Origin: Nonlabens sp.
Lineage (GTDB): Bacteria > Bacteroidota > Bacteroidia > Flavobacteriales > Flavobacteriaceae
Assembly (NCBI GenBank): GCA_023301395.1
Contig: JALZUY010000285.1
Location: 1-11,537 of the forward strand
Direction: 5' to 3'
DNA length: 11,537 nt
In this document: in pieces, positions 1 to 6,926 of the stretch
Numbering within the stretch: the first letter of the stretch is position 1
Layout of the letters: every line of letters starts with the position of its first letter
Made by a program: the position numbers and the translations under genes
The notes under the pieces: generated by a model
The model's database searches: none
Told to the model about the DNA's origin: nothing
The model's input: the letters and a program-made list of their open reading frames with translations, nothing else

Positions 1-539
1 TGGGTAAACTTTGTTTTCTTGATTTACTTAAAGTCATTAAAAAGATTGAAAAAGGAAAGCTTAAAAAAGTATTGCTTTTTTCAAAAAGTAATAAGAAATT
101 ACTCAAACGATTACATAGTAAATTGCCACTGGTAAAAGCAGGCGGCGGTCTTGTGATGAATAAAAACAATGACTATTTGTTCATTCATCGCAATGGTAAA
201 TGGGATTTGCCTAAAGGTAAGGCAAACCCATTTGAAGGTATGAAAAAAACAGCCAAAAGAGAAATTGTGGAAGAAACAGGTGCAAAAAAATTACAAATCA
301 TTGAGAAACTAGGTCGCACCTATCATGTATTCAATAGAAAGAATGGAGTGAAATTAAAATTGACTCACTGGTATCTCATGGAAACTGACTTTGAAGGTTC
401 TTTGAAACCACAAGAAGAAGAAGGAATAGATATAGCAGTTTGGCTTAAAAAAGAAGAAGCTGAGGCTGCTCTTAATTCTTCTTATAGTAATATTAAAGAG
501 CTTTTCCCTAACCAGACTCTAGATTTTAAGCGCAGCTAG
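1..539 (+). CDS. Nudix hydrolase, 5' end cut off by the window edge
   Basis: Nudix-fold hydrolase that would cleave a nucleoside diphosphate linked to another moiety; the substrate cannot be read from sequence. A perfect Nudix box (G-x5-E-x7-R-E-U-x-E-E-x-G-U) lies at bases 216-284, from GKANPFE to REIVEETGA, preceded by NGKWDLPKG. The first possible start inside the window is a TTG at base 72, but the frame is open from base 3 without a stop, and the upstream residues (GKLCFLDLLKVIKKIEKGK) resemble the N-terminal extension I recall in flavobacterial Nudix proteins of about 200 residues. I therefore treat the gene as 5'-partial, with its true start left of the window. Its 3' end overlaps the convergent lipoprotein gene by 21 nt. 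The family is certain; the function is general only. Confidence 0.88.
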   Translation, partial: GKLCFLDLLKVIKKIEKGKLKKVLLFSKSNKKLLKRLHSKLPLVKAGGGLVMNKNNDYLFIHRNGKWDLPKGKANPFEGMKKTAKREIVEETGAKKLQIIEKLGRTYHVFNRKNGVKLKLTHWYLMETDFEGSLKPQEEEGIDIAVWLKKEEAEAALNSSYSNIKELFPNQTLDFKRS

Positions 540-1319
540 ATTTAAATAATAGTCCATCTCTTGAGCTCTTATTTCAACTTTTACATCCTCATTCAGGTAT
601 GAATATTTGGACGGTAACTCAATTTTTTTACTCATTTGAAGTATCAATGAATCAGGGCTCGCGATGTGTATAGCCATAGTGGCGCTTTCAAATTCTTCTT
701 TAGTGAAATTGAAAGCTTTACTTTCCAAAAAATCTCTAAAACCATTATAATCTTCAGGTTTAATTTCTAGAGACATATTTGCGACTGATTGTTGTAAATT
801 GATGTCAAAAATGCGTCTTACGTCATCTTCTTTACCGGATTTGGCTAGATCATTGATTTTAAGTTCTATGAGTCCAGGTTTCTTAAAAGTCTTTGTAAGT
901 CTTTTGTTCTTGTTATCACGAGAGTAAACAATTTCATAACTCAGGATGCTATCGTTCTGGCTTATGTGTTCAATTGAAATATTATTAATGCCGTTCTTAT
1001 TTCCTGCACAAATTTTGCGCTCACGTTCATTCATAAATAATTCCCATATCTCTTTAAGATCAGCATCTTTATTATAAGTCACATCAATAAAGTCCTGTGT
1101 GATTAGATTTTTCAGGTCTTTATTTAACCTGTTTTCAATCTCAGTACTACCTTGATAAAAAGGGATTTGGAAAATATAAGTTTTCTGTTTGCAAGTAAAA
1201 TCTTCTATCAAACGGTCTGTTTTTATGACACCAGTGCTTTCTAGTACAGTGTCTGTTTGATTGTTTTTACAGGAGATTATGGCGCATGCCGTTAGGAGTA
1301 AAATTACTTTTTTAATCAT
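519..1319 (-). CDS. Lipoprotein of unknown function, possibly RsiV/PdaC-like (DUF4163/DUF3298)
   Basis: A 266-residue predicted lipoprotein. The N-terminus has a KK pair, a hydrophobic stretch and a lipobox I-I-S-C, so Cys17 would be acylated after cleavage. No acidic run follows the Cys, so a surface-export signal of the Bacteroidota type is not obvious. I do not recognise the mature part with certainty. The pattern 'IPFYQGSTEIENRLNKDL' followed later by 'IELKINDLAK' is faintly like the DUF4163/DUF3298 domains of RsiV and PdaC, but this is a weak resemblance. Two further cysteines (43 and 104) could form a disulfide. It is the last gene of the ddl operon; its ATG lies inside the end of the M14 peptidase gene (8-nt overlap), suggesting translational coupling. 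Its 3' end overlaps the convergent Nudix gene. Confidence 0.8.
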   Translation of the reverse strand: MIKKVILLLTACAIISCKNNQTDTVLESTGVIKTDRLIEDFTCKQKTYIFQIPFYQGSTEIENRLNKDLKNLITQDFIDVTYNKDADLKEIWELFMNERERKICAGNKNGINNISIEHISQNDSILSYEIVYSRDNKNKRLTKTFKKPGLIELKINDLAKSGKEDDVRRIFDINLQQSVANMSLEIKPEDYNGFRDFLESKAFNFTKEEFESATMAIHIASPDSLILQMSKKIELPSKYSYLNEDVKVEIRAQEMDYYLNLAALKI

Positions 1320-3063
1320 TGTTATATACTTTATAAATAGGGTAGTTTAAATGTGCTTTCTCATAATTGAGTGAGCGATTGTGCAACCACTTTAATTGAG
1401 CACCGTTACTTGCTGCAAAAGTTGAATTCACTTTTTTAATAGAGTCAAATTCTGCTTTGAGAGCTGAGTTAGATTGCAGTAATTCTTTTGCAGAGCTTTC
1501 AAAAACATAAGAGGAGAAGCCTTCTTTTTGCTGTAAAATGGTGTCAAAAAAGTTCCATTTAAAAAATGAATCTTGTCCTTGTGGCTCGAGTGTTTCTATA
1601 ATATATCTTATGCCTGGTTGAGTAGTAGGGATTATGATATCGCTTTCGCGGAAGCGTAATTCAACATCTTCCTCACTTACCACAACCTGTGAATGTGGAT
1701 AATGACCTTCATAAGCGCTTTTTGAAGTGTTATAGTCTTCAATGCGGTATTGTGAAACGGTCATTGTGCTGTCTTTAGGTAAGGCTTCCATTTGAATATG
1801 GTTCATTCGCAAAAGTTCAATGACTTCCCAGTGACCTTGAGGAATGATGTAGTATTGAGGTATTACTATGGAATCAATAGCCGTAAAATGATTGTAATAC
1901 GGTGTCTTTTTTTCAAAGGGTTGATTGCGGTCGTAGGTCATTAAATCTTGTCCTGTGACAGAACTCACTTCAATGATAGCTTCATAGCCTTTGAAAAGTA
2001 ATGTGTCTACTTTATTACTGTTTATTTTATGATTTAAAGGATAGAAATTGGATTGTGAGTAGTGATTAAAAGAAGCGATTCTAGCAGCTTTTATGTTTGT
2101 AATATTTTTAGTCCCTATCTCAATCATTTCCTCCATAATCGCTTTTGTACCTATTACTCTATCCTTATATGGTTTGAGCATGTGCGTTTCTACCATCATT
2201 CCCATAGTATTCCATAAACTTGTATAGCCTGTGCTATAGCGTGGATAATCCATGAATTGTGAGAAACCTACTTCGGGGGATTTTCCATAAACGTTCACGT
2301 ATGGTGTGATAATATGTCCGCGTTCTAACAATCTTTCCTCTAGTTGTGGTTGAATGGTATTGTATAAATATGATCCTGCTTCATTGCCCAGTTTATCGTG
2401 CTGGGTGAATAGATGTGTTAATGTGTACTGATAGTCTGCGCCGTTGCTAACATGGTTGTCTATGAATATATCTGGATTTACTTTATGGTAAATGGAGTAA
2501 AAAGCTTGTGCATTACGAGTATCGGCCTTAATGAAGTCTCTATTGAGATCATAATTACGTGCATTTCCTCTAAAGCCATAAGATTCTGGTCCATTTTGAT
2601 TTGTACGTGTATGACTGTTGCGATTTAAAGAGCCACCTACATTATAAACAGCTATGGAACTAAAAATTAAATTATCATTAGTTTCTAGCTTACCAGTTGC
2701 TAGATCACGAAGTAACATCATGGTAGCATCTATTCCATCGCTTTCTCCTGGATGGATGCCATTGTTAATGAGGATTTTAATTTGACCTTCATTTGAAGAA
2801 TTCCAATTGATCTTATTTTTTGAATAGCTTATTAAGTGTAGTGGCAAACCACTATCGGTATTTCCTATTTCTTCTATACTTATGGTGGAATAGGAGTTTG
2901 CTAGTTCTTTATAAAAAGTAATAATCTCTTCATAGGTAGCTGTTTGATTACCGTTTCCTTCTTCAAATGGTGTTTGCCACTCCTTAACTTCTTCTATTTC
3001 TTGAGTAGATTGCTGACAGGAGATAATGCTTAGTAAAAAGAAATATAGTATGGTTAATCTCAT
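1312..3063 (-). CDS. M14-family zinc carboxypeptidase lipoprotein
   Basis: A 583-residue predicted lipoprotein metallopeptidase (lipobox I-I-S-C, acylated Cys16). The M14 zinc site is complete: HPGES gives His104 and Glu107, and DNHVSNG gives His204. 'YDLNRDF' (171-177) matches the family's substrate-binding Asn-Arg segment, and 'VETHMLKPYK' (291-300) carries the likely catalytic Glu292. The catalytic domain occupies roughly residues 40-320; the remaining 260 or so residues form a C-terminal region I cannot name. The enzyme would trim C-terminal residues from peptides in the periplasm or at the outer membrane; whether these are nutritional or cell-wall peptides is unknown. Its ATG overlaps the coaD stop (ATGA, 4 nt). 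Residues 470-474 (RFRES) are encoded by one copy of the dispersed palindrome. Confidence 0.93.
   Translation of the reverse strand: MRLTILYFFLLSIISCQQSTQEIEEVKEWQTPFEEGNGNQTATYEEIITFYKELANSYSTISIEEIGNTDSGLPLHLISYSKNKINWNSSNEGQIKILINNGIHPGESDGIDATMMLLRDLATGKLETNDNLIFSSIAVYNVGGSLNRNSHTRTNQNGPESYGFRGNARNYDLNRDFIKADTRNAQAFYSIYHKVNPDIFIDNHVSNGADYQYTLTHLFTQHDKLGNEAGSYLYNTIQPQLEERLLERGHIITPYVNVYGKSPEVGFSQFMDYPRYSTGYTSLWNTMGMMVETHMLKPYKDRVIGTKAIMEEMIEIGTKNITNIKAARIASFNHYSQSNFYPLNHKINSNKVDTLLFKGYEAIIEVSSVTGQDLMTYDRNQPFEKKTPYYNHFTAIDSIVIPQYYIIPQGHWEVIELLRMNHIQMEALPKDSTMTVSQYRIEDYNTSKSAYEGHYPHSQVVVSEEDVELRFRESDIIIPTTQPGIRYIIETLEPQGQDSFFKWNFFDTILQQKEGFSSYVFESSAKELLQSNSALKAEFDSIKKVNSTFAASNGAQLKWLHNRSLNYEKAHLNYPIYKVYNND
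1641..1656. repeat. Dispersed palindrome, copy 1 (inside the M14 peptidase gene)
   Basis: The plus strand reads CGCTTTCGCGGAAGCG, one base away from a perfect 16-bp palindrome (position 11 is G instead of A). On the coding (minus) strand it is read in codon phase 1 and gives Arg-Phe-Arg-Glu-Ser, residues 470-474 of the peptidase. Its G+C content (11 of 16) stands out from the AT-rich surroundings. Confidence 0.7.
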
Positions 3064-3512
3064 GATCTTACGGTATCTGGCACTAAAATGGTATAATCTC
3101 CATTATTTCTTATTAAATCTCTAACTATTGAGGAAGAAATATATGATTTACCTGGACTGGTAATGAGAAAAACGGTATCAATATTTGATAATTTACGATT
3201 GGTTTGTGTAATGGCTTTCTCAAATTGAAAATCATTTGGATTGCGAAGTCCTCTCAAAATAAAAGGAGCCTCTTGTTCCTTGCAAAAATCAATGGTGAGT
3301 CCAGTATAGGTCATCACTTTAATCCTTACTTCATTTTCAAATGTCTTTTCAAGAAATTCTTTACGTTGCTCCAGTGAGAACATGTATTTCTTCTCTGCAT
3401 TTACACCTATCGCGATAATAATTTCATCAAATAAGTCCAGTCCACGATTTATGATATCAACATGTCCTAAAGTTATGGGGTCAAAACTTCCCGGGAATAT
3501 AGCTCTTTTCAT
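3060..3512 (-). CDS. coaD: Phosphopantetheine adenylyltransferase
   Basis: CoaD transfers AMP from ATP to 4'-phosphopantetheine, giving dephospho-CoA, the penultimate step of coenzyme A synthesis in the cytoplasm. The 150-residue protein has the family's nucleotidyltransferase signature: GSFDPITLGH at 8-17 with the T-x-G-H motif (His17), RGLRNPNDFQFE from residue 87, and ISSSIVRD at 125-132 near the C-terminus. Its length is slightly shorter than the usual 155-165 residues but no motif is missing. It overlaps ddl upstream and the M14 gene downstream by 4 nt each (ATGA), so it is probably translated by coupling within the operon. There is no functional link between CoA synthesis and the neighbouring wall genes that the sequence itself shows. 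Confidence 0.97.
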   Translation of the reverse strand: MKRAIFPGSFDPITLGHVDIINRGLDLFDEIIIAIGVNAEKKYMFSLEQRKEFLEKTFENEVRIKVMTYTGLTIDFCKEQEAPFILRGLRNPNDFQFEKAITQTNRKLSNIDTVFLITSPGKSYISSSIVRDLIRNNGDYTILVPDTVRS

Positions 3513-4489
3513 GAATGATATTTTATGGTGTTTTCAATCACGGCGGTAAAGACTTCTTCAAGTGTTTTTCCAGTAGCTCTTATTTGCTGTGGAATAATAC
3601 TCTCAGGACTCATACCGGGATTTGTGTTAATCTCTATAAAATGCGGTATTCCATTATGGAATATAAAATCTGCTCTTGCGATTCCTTTGCAATTTAAGAC
3701 TTCATAAATTCTTTTACTTTGTTCTTGAACTGCATGTGTTAATTTTGCTGAGATTCTTGCAGGAGTTATTTCCTCGGACTTACCGCTATATTTTGCTTCA
3801 TAGTCAAAGAAGTCGTTTTCACTCACAATCTCAGTAGGTGGTAAAACTATTAGTTCCTGATCTATTTTATAAATACCTACGGAAACTTCAATGCCGTCAA
3901 GAAATGATTCTATGATAGCTTCGGTATCAACTTCAAAGGCAAGATTCAAAGCTGTGTCGAGATCTTCGGTTTTATAGACTTTTGAAACGCCGAAACTGCT
4001 ACCACTGCGGTTTGCTTTAACAAAATAAGGAAGTCCTAATTTATTTGCAATATCAACTGCATTATAAGCTGCTCCTTTATTTAGGTAAATGTGATTACCG
4101 GTTGTTATGTTCCATGGTTTTAAAACGGCAATACAATCTCTTTTATTGAAGGTGATTGCACTTTGGTAAGAATCACAAGAGGTTTGTGGAATTTTAAGTA
4201 ATTCTAAATATGCTTGAAAGATTCCATCTTCTCCTGGTGTACCGTGAATGGTGTTGTAAATGCAGTCAAAGGTAATGTGCTCGTCATTTACGGTTATGCT
4301 AAAGTCATTTTTATCTATGAAATGTTTTTGCTCACTAGAATCAAGATAGTACCATCCTTCTTCTAAAATTATGATTTGGTAAACATTATAAAAAGAACGA
4401 TTAATGTTTCCAGCAATGACAGCGCCACTCTTTAAAGAGATTTGCCACTCGCTAGAATAACCGCCCATTAATACCGCAATGTTTTTCAT
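3509..4489 (-). CDS. ddl: D-alanine--D-alanine ligase
   Basis: Ddl joins two D-alanines using ATP (EC 6.3.2.4), supplying the dipeptide end of peptidoglycan precursors in the cytoplasm. The 326-residue protein shows the ATP-grasp Ddl layout: GGYSSEWQIS at 9-18 with Glu14, HGTPGEDG at 82-89, the ATP-binding strand YFVKANRSGSSFG (Lys158), EVSVG at 201-205, and the metal-binding end ADFIF (Asp274) to FIEINTNPGM (Glu286, Asn288). The last block is the strongest Ddl signature. It is the first gene of the minus-strand operon, reading into coaD through an ATGA overlap. A TAnnTTTG-type box stands about 30 nt upstream of its ATG. The amidase gene is divergent from it, giving a compact cell-wall locus. 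Confidence 0.97.
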   Translation of the reverse strand: MKNIAVLMGGYSSEWQISLKSGAVIAGNINRSFYNVYQIIILEEGWYYLDSSEQKHFIDKNDFSITVNDEHITFDCIYNTIHGTPGEDGIFQAYLELLKIPQTSCDSYQSAITFNKRDCIAVLKPWNITTGNHIYLNKGAAYNAVDIANKLGLPYFVKANRSGSSFGVSKVYKTEDLDTALNLAFEVDTEAIIESFLDGIEVSVGIYKIDQELIVLPPTEIVSENDFFDYEAKYSGKSEEITPARISAKLTHAVQEQSKRIYEVLNCKGIARADFIFHNGIPHFIEINTNPGMSPESIIPQQIRATGKTLEEVFTAVIENTIKYHS

Positions 4490-4518
4490 GTGTTGACTTT
4501 TTGCAATAGCGTGAACAA

Positions 4519-4526
4519 CAAAGTTA
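4519..4526 (-). promoter_or_regulatory. Candidate -7 promoter box for the ddl operon
   Basis: The plus strand reads CAAAGTTA, so the minus strand reads TAACTTTG, a perfect match to the Bacteroidota -7 consensus TAnnTTTG. It lies 29 bases upstream of the ddl ATG, leaving a leader of roughly 20 nt. No TTG or TTTG element sits at the usual 17-23 base spacing; the nearest is about 27 bases away, so the call rests on the -7 box and position only. Confidence 0.45.
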
Positions 4527-4560
4527 AAAAAGAACTGCTTCTAAGTAAGTTTTCAATGAT

Positions 4561-4568
4561 TATATTTG
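4561..4568 (+). promoter_or_regulatory. Candidate -7 promoter box for the amidase-PASTA-rluD unit
   Basis: TATATTTG is a perfect match to the Bacteroidota -7 consensus TAnnTTTG, ending 14 bases before the ATG at 4583, which implies a very short leader. A clean -33 TTG is not visible; CTG at 4535-4537 is the nearest approximation at a 23-base spacing. Opposed to the ddl box with 34 bases between them. Confidence 0.45.
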
Positions 4569-4582
4569 AACAAATTTTTAAG

Positions 4583-5185
4583 ATGAAAAAATATCTTCTT
4601 TTTATAGCGTTGAGTGCTGTTGCCTTTACGGCAAAAGCAAATTGTGATAATGTAAAACCTTTTACAGTAGTTGTTGATCGCGGTCATGATAGTGTCGATC
4701 AAGGGGCTATTGTGGATTCTGAAAGTGAATATGAGATTTTATCGAGCCTAGTCGCTCAATTGACTGGTGAGGTAAAAGATAATTTAAACGTGATTTATCA
4801 TAATCCAACAGGTGTACAATTAACGATAGATGAACGTGCTGCGCAAATAAATGCGCTCAAGCCCGATCTAGTTATATCTGTACATATGGGTTCTTCAAAA
4901 AATGGACCTAGGCAAGCAGCGATTGTTCTTAACGATAAAAATTCTTCTTTTGAGAGAAGTCAAGAATATGCCGTAAAGTTGATAAATCACCTTGCTCAAG
5001 ATTCTTATTTTTCAACAGTGCGTACTGAAATAACGGGTGTTGCGTTATTAGAGAAAATAAATGCTCCAGCTTTCATGCTAGAAATAGGTAATATGAATGC
5101 TAAACGAGATAGATATTATTTGCAAACAAATGGTGCAAAACGCGTGAGTGTTAATTTTACTGCATTTTTAAATGAATTGAATTAA
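4583..5185 (+). CDS. Secreted N-acetylmuramoyl-L-alanine amidase (Amidase_3 type)
   Basis: Zinc amidase predicted to cut the amide bond between N-acetylmuramic acid and L-alanine in peptidoglycan. I start it at the ATG at 4583, not the in-frame GTG at 4490, because this gives a clear signal peptide (MKKYLLFIAL... with an A-K-A site, cleavage after Ala19) and a 200-residue precursor. The Amidase_3 elements are in order: VVVDRGHDSVDQGA with zinc ligand His35, a Glu cluster at 47/49/51 expected to hold the second ligand, DERAAQIN, LVISVHMGSS with His101, and FMLEIGNM with the likely catalytic Glu167. It is nearly a bare catalytic domain with no LysM or SPOR module, so targeting may depend on a partner. 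The next gene, a membrane PASTA protein, begins 4 bases after the stop. The match is more divergent than for typical AmiC proteins, but the key residues are present. Confidence 0.85.
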   Translation: MKKYLLFIALSAVAFTAKANCDNVKPFTVVVDRGHDSVDQGAIVDSESEYEILSSLVAQLTGEVKDNLNVIYHNPTGVQLTIDERAAQINALKPDLVISVHMGSSKNGPRQAAIVLNDKNSSFERSQEYAVKLINHLAQDSYFSTVRTEITGVALLEKINAPAFMLEIGNMNAKRDRYYLQTNGAKRVSVNFTAFLNELN

Positions 5186-5189
5186 TTCC

Positions 5190-5798
5190 ATGAGTTTTAT
5201 AAAATTCCTGTTTACTAAAACGTTTTTAAAACATCTACTATTAGCAGTAGGCTTGCTTGTTGCTTTGTGTTTTCTGTACTTATTTTGGTTAAGCTATTAT
5301 ACTAATCATGGTCAGAAGATTGAGGTGCCTAATCTTGCTAAATTATCTCTTGTAGAGGTTGACGATCGATTAGAAGAGCTTGATTTGAGGCGCAAACTCA
5401 TAGATAGTTCTAGCTATAATCCAGAATATCCACCGCGCAGTGTTATTGAACAAGATCCTGCTGCAGGAAAGTTTGTTAAAGAAAACAGACAAATTTATAT
5501 TAAGTTAAATCCATCTGGTTATGGAGAAATACAAGTGCCTAATCTTACTAATAAAACAAGAAGACAGGCTGAACCTACTTTAAAGGCTCTAGGTTTTAAA
5601 GTAGGCGAAATAACATATAGACCGCATATAGCTACGGACATGGTTCTAGAGTTGCGCTACAAAGGTGCAAAGATAGAAGCTGGAAAATCGCTCATGAAAA
5701 CATCTGTTATAGACTTAGTGCTAGGTGATAAATCATTATTGAACAGAGAAGAACCAGCTGCTCAAGATACTCCAGAAGAAGATGCCACAGATAACTAA
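5190..5798 (+). CDS. Membrane-anchored protein with two PASTA domains
   Basis: A 202-residue protein with a short cytoplasmic N-terminus, one membrane helix (about residues 14-36) and a periplasmic part of two PASTA repeats, about 43-107 (starting IEVPNL, with the QDPAAG element) and 114-179 (starting IQVPNL). The second repeat lacks the usual Q-x-P-x-x-G and has KGAKIEAG instead. An acidic tail (186-202) follows. PASTA domains usually bind uncrosslinked peptidoglycan or beta-lactams and are commonly fused to penicillin-binding proteins or serine/threonine kinases; here no kinase or transpeptidase is attached. It sits 4 bases after the amidase stop and overlaps rluD by 17 nt. I infer a wall-binding or scaffolding role, perhaps for the amidase, but this is inference from context only. 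Confidence 0.9.
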   Translation: MSFIKFLFTKTFLKHLLLAVGLLVALCFLYLFWLSYYTNHGQKIEVPNLAKLSLVEVDDRLEELDLRRKLIDSSSYNPEYPPRSVIEQDPAAGKFVKENRQIYIKLNPSGYGEIQVPNLTNKTRRQAEPTLKALGFKVGEITYRPHIATDMVLELRYKGAKIEAGKSLMKTSVIDLVLGDKSLLNREEPAAQDTPEEDATDN

Positions 5799-6831
5799 TC
5801 CCGAAGAACTGGATGATACTCATGATGATGATCTTTATGAGCACCATCAATTTACTGTAAGTGATGGGCAAGATCCGTTAAGAGTAGATAAATATTTAAT
5901 GAATTTTATCGAGAATGCTACGCGTAGTAAACTACAGCAAAGTATTAAAGATAGCTCTGTAAGAGTTAATGATGAAGTCGTAAAGTCAAATTATAAAGTT
6001 AAAGGTGGTGACCATATACGTGTGCTTTTCAAGCATCCTCCACATGAAAATTTACTAGTTGCTGAGGATATTCCTCTTGATATTATTTATGAAGATGATA
6101 TTCTAGTTGTAGTTAATAAACCAGCTGGAATGGTAGTCCATCCAGGACATGGTAATTATTCTGGAACTCTTATTAACGCATTGATTCATCATTTTGAGAA
6201 TTTGCCTAATAATAGTAGTAATAGACCAGGACTAGTTCATCGTATAGATAAAGATACCAGCGGCTTACTAGTTGTTGCAAAAACAGAGCAAGCTATGTCT
6301 TATCTGAGTGCTCAATTTGCTGCAAAAACAAGTGAACGTGAATATGTTGCTATCGCATGGGGCAGTTTCAATGAAGAAAATGGAACTGTTGAAGGGAATA
6401 TAGGTAGACATCCTAAAAATAGATTACAGAATTATGTGTGGTCTGGAGAAGAAGCTTTCAAAGGAAAGCCAGCTGTTACTCACTGGAGTGTGATTGAAGA
6501 CTTGGGTTATGTAACCATGATTTCATGTAAGTTAGAAACTGGTAGAACACACCAGATTCGTGTTCACATGAAACATATAGGTCATACACTCTTTAATGAT
6601 GAACGATATGGAGGTGATAGGATCCTTAAGGGAACAAGTTTTACTAAGTACAAGCAATTTGTGGATAACTGTATGAAGATTTTGCCTCGACAAGCTTTGC
6701 ATGCAAAAACACTAGGTTTTGAACATCCTGTGACTAAAAAATGGATGAGTTTTAATTGTGACATTCCTGCAGACATGACACAATGTATTGATAAATGGCG
6801 CCTTTACGCTACAAATTCCAAAGAAATATAA
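5782..6831 (+). CDS. rluD: RluA-family 23S rRNA pseudouridine synthase, RluD type
   Basis: Converts uridines in 23S rRNA to pseudouridine; the RluD subgroup acts on helix 69 (positions 1911, 1915 and 1917 in E. coli). The 349-residue protein has an S4 RNA-binding domain (about 33-83, starting LRVDKYL) and the catalytic domain with NKPAGMVVHPG (112-122) and HRIDKDTSGLLVVAK (153-167), in which Asp156 is the catalytic aspartate. ETGRTHQIRVHMKHIGHTL marks the C-terminal part. An acidic stretch (DDTHDDDLYEHH, 11-22) precedes the S4 domain. The start at 5782 lies inside the end of the PASTA gene; no other ATG precedes the S4 domain. RluD subgroup assignment rests on the S4 domain and wording and is likely but not certain. 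Confidence 0.92.
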   Translation: MPQITNPEELDDTHDDDLYEHHQFTVSDGQDPLRVDKYLMNFIENATRSKLQQSIKDSSVRVNDEVVKSNYKVKGGDHIRVLFKHPPHENLLVAEDIPLDIIYEDDILVVVNKPAGMVVHPGHGNYSGTLINALIHHFENLPNNSSNRPGLVHRIDKDTSGLLVVAKTEQAMSYLSAQFAAKTSEREYVAIAWGSFNEENGTVEGNIGRHPKNRLQNYVWSGEEAFKGKPAVTHWSVIEDLGYVTMISCKLETGRTHQIRVHMKHIGHTLFNDERYGGDRILKGTSFTKYKQFVDNCMKILPRQALHAKTLGFEHPVTKKWMSFNCDIPADMTQCIDKWRLYATNSKEI

Positions 6832-6839
6832 TACCAGTT

Positions 6840-6861
6840 TTATCAATCATTATATTGATAA
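6840..6861 (+). terminator. Weak AT-rich hairpin after rluD
   Basis: TTATCAAT at 6840-6847 pairs with ATTGATAA at 6854-6861 around a 6-base loop, 8 bases after the rluD stop. The stem is 8 bp but has only one G-C pair and no T-run follows directly, so it is at best a weak terminator or an mRNA 3'-end stabiliser. Confidence 0.35.
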
Positions 6862-6893
6862 CTTAACTTGATTTTACCTTTAAGTTGCTTTTG

Positions 6894-6913
6894 TGACTCT
6901 TATTTTTGAGTCA
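6894..6913 (+). promoter_or_regulatory. Small inverted repeat TGACTC/GAGTCA over the yaaA promoter region
   Basis: TGACTC (6894-6899) and GAGTCA (6908-6913) flank an 8-base T-rich spacer, and the right arm overlaps the last base of the candidate -7 box at 6901-6908. It ends 13 bases before the yaaA ATG. It could be an operator half-site pair or a leader hairpin, or chance in AT-rich DNA. Confidence 0.3.
6901..6908 (+). promoter_or_regulatory. Candidate -7 promoter box for yaaA and downstream genes
   Basis: TATTTTTG matches the Bacteroidota -7 consensus TAnnTTTG exactly and ends 18 bases before the yaaA ATG at 6927. TTG triplets upstream (6868-6870, 6885-6887, 6891-6893) do not fall at the usual 17-23 base spacing. 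A one-mismatch box, TGCTTTTG at 6886-6893, is an alternative. Confidence 0.4.
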
Positions 6914-6926
6914 TAAATAGAGCTTT

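Larger units (their letters stand above)
4490..4582. promoter_or_regulatory. Divergent intergenic region between ddl and the amidase gene
   Basis: This 93-base AT-rich spacer separates ddl (minus) from the amidase gene (plus) and must hold the promoters of both transcription units. Each strand carries one perfect match to the Bacteroidota -7 consensus TAnnTTTG, listed separately. The plus-strand frame of the amidase is open from a GTG at 4490, but those 31 codons encode no signal peptide and lie over the promoter boxes, so I treat them as non-coding. Confidence 0.6.

Noticed and set aside
684..716. Inverted repeat GCTTTCAA / TTGAAAGC with a 17-base loop
   Set aside because: It is inside the lipoprotein coding sequence, is not related beyond a few bases to the dispersed palindrome and is likely in AT-rich DNA by chance.
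3488..3497. Perfect 10-bp palindrome TTCCCGGGAA
   Set aside because: It encodes the conserved Phe-Pro-Gly at the start of CoaD, so the protein motif explains it; no second copy was seen.
3515..3707. Plus-strand open frames inside ddl (and similar small antisense frames at 6582-6776, 7304-7501, 7698-8253 and 9390-9650)
   Set aside because: Each lies within a well-identified gene on the other strand and encodes no recognisable protein; they are shadows of the real coding frames.
4490..4582. N-terminal extension of the amidase from a GTG at 4490
   Set aside because: The 31 extra residues include no signal sequence and would bury the clear signal peptide that starts at the ATG at 4583; the stretch is also the only place for the promoters.
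4674..4702. Inverted repeat TTGATCG / CGATCAA in the amidase gene
   Set aside because: It covers the conserved zinc-site codons (DRGH...DQG) and a 15-base loop makes a functional hairpin doubtful.
6832..6926. A riboswitch or small RNA in the rluD-yaaA gap
   Set aside because: The 95 bases are AT-rich with only two short hairpins; I see no conserved riboswitch core or strong terminator.
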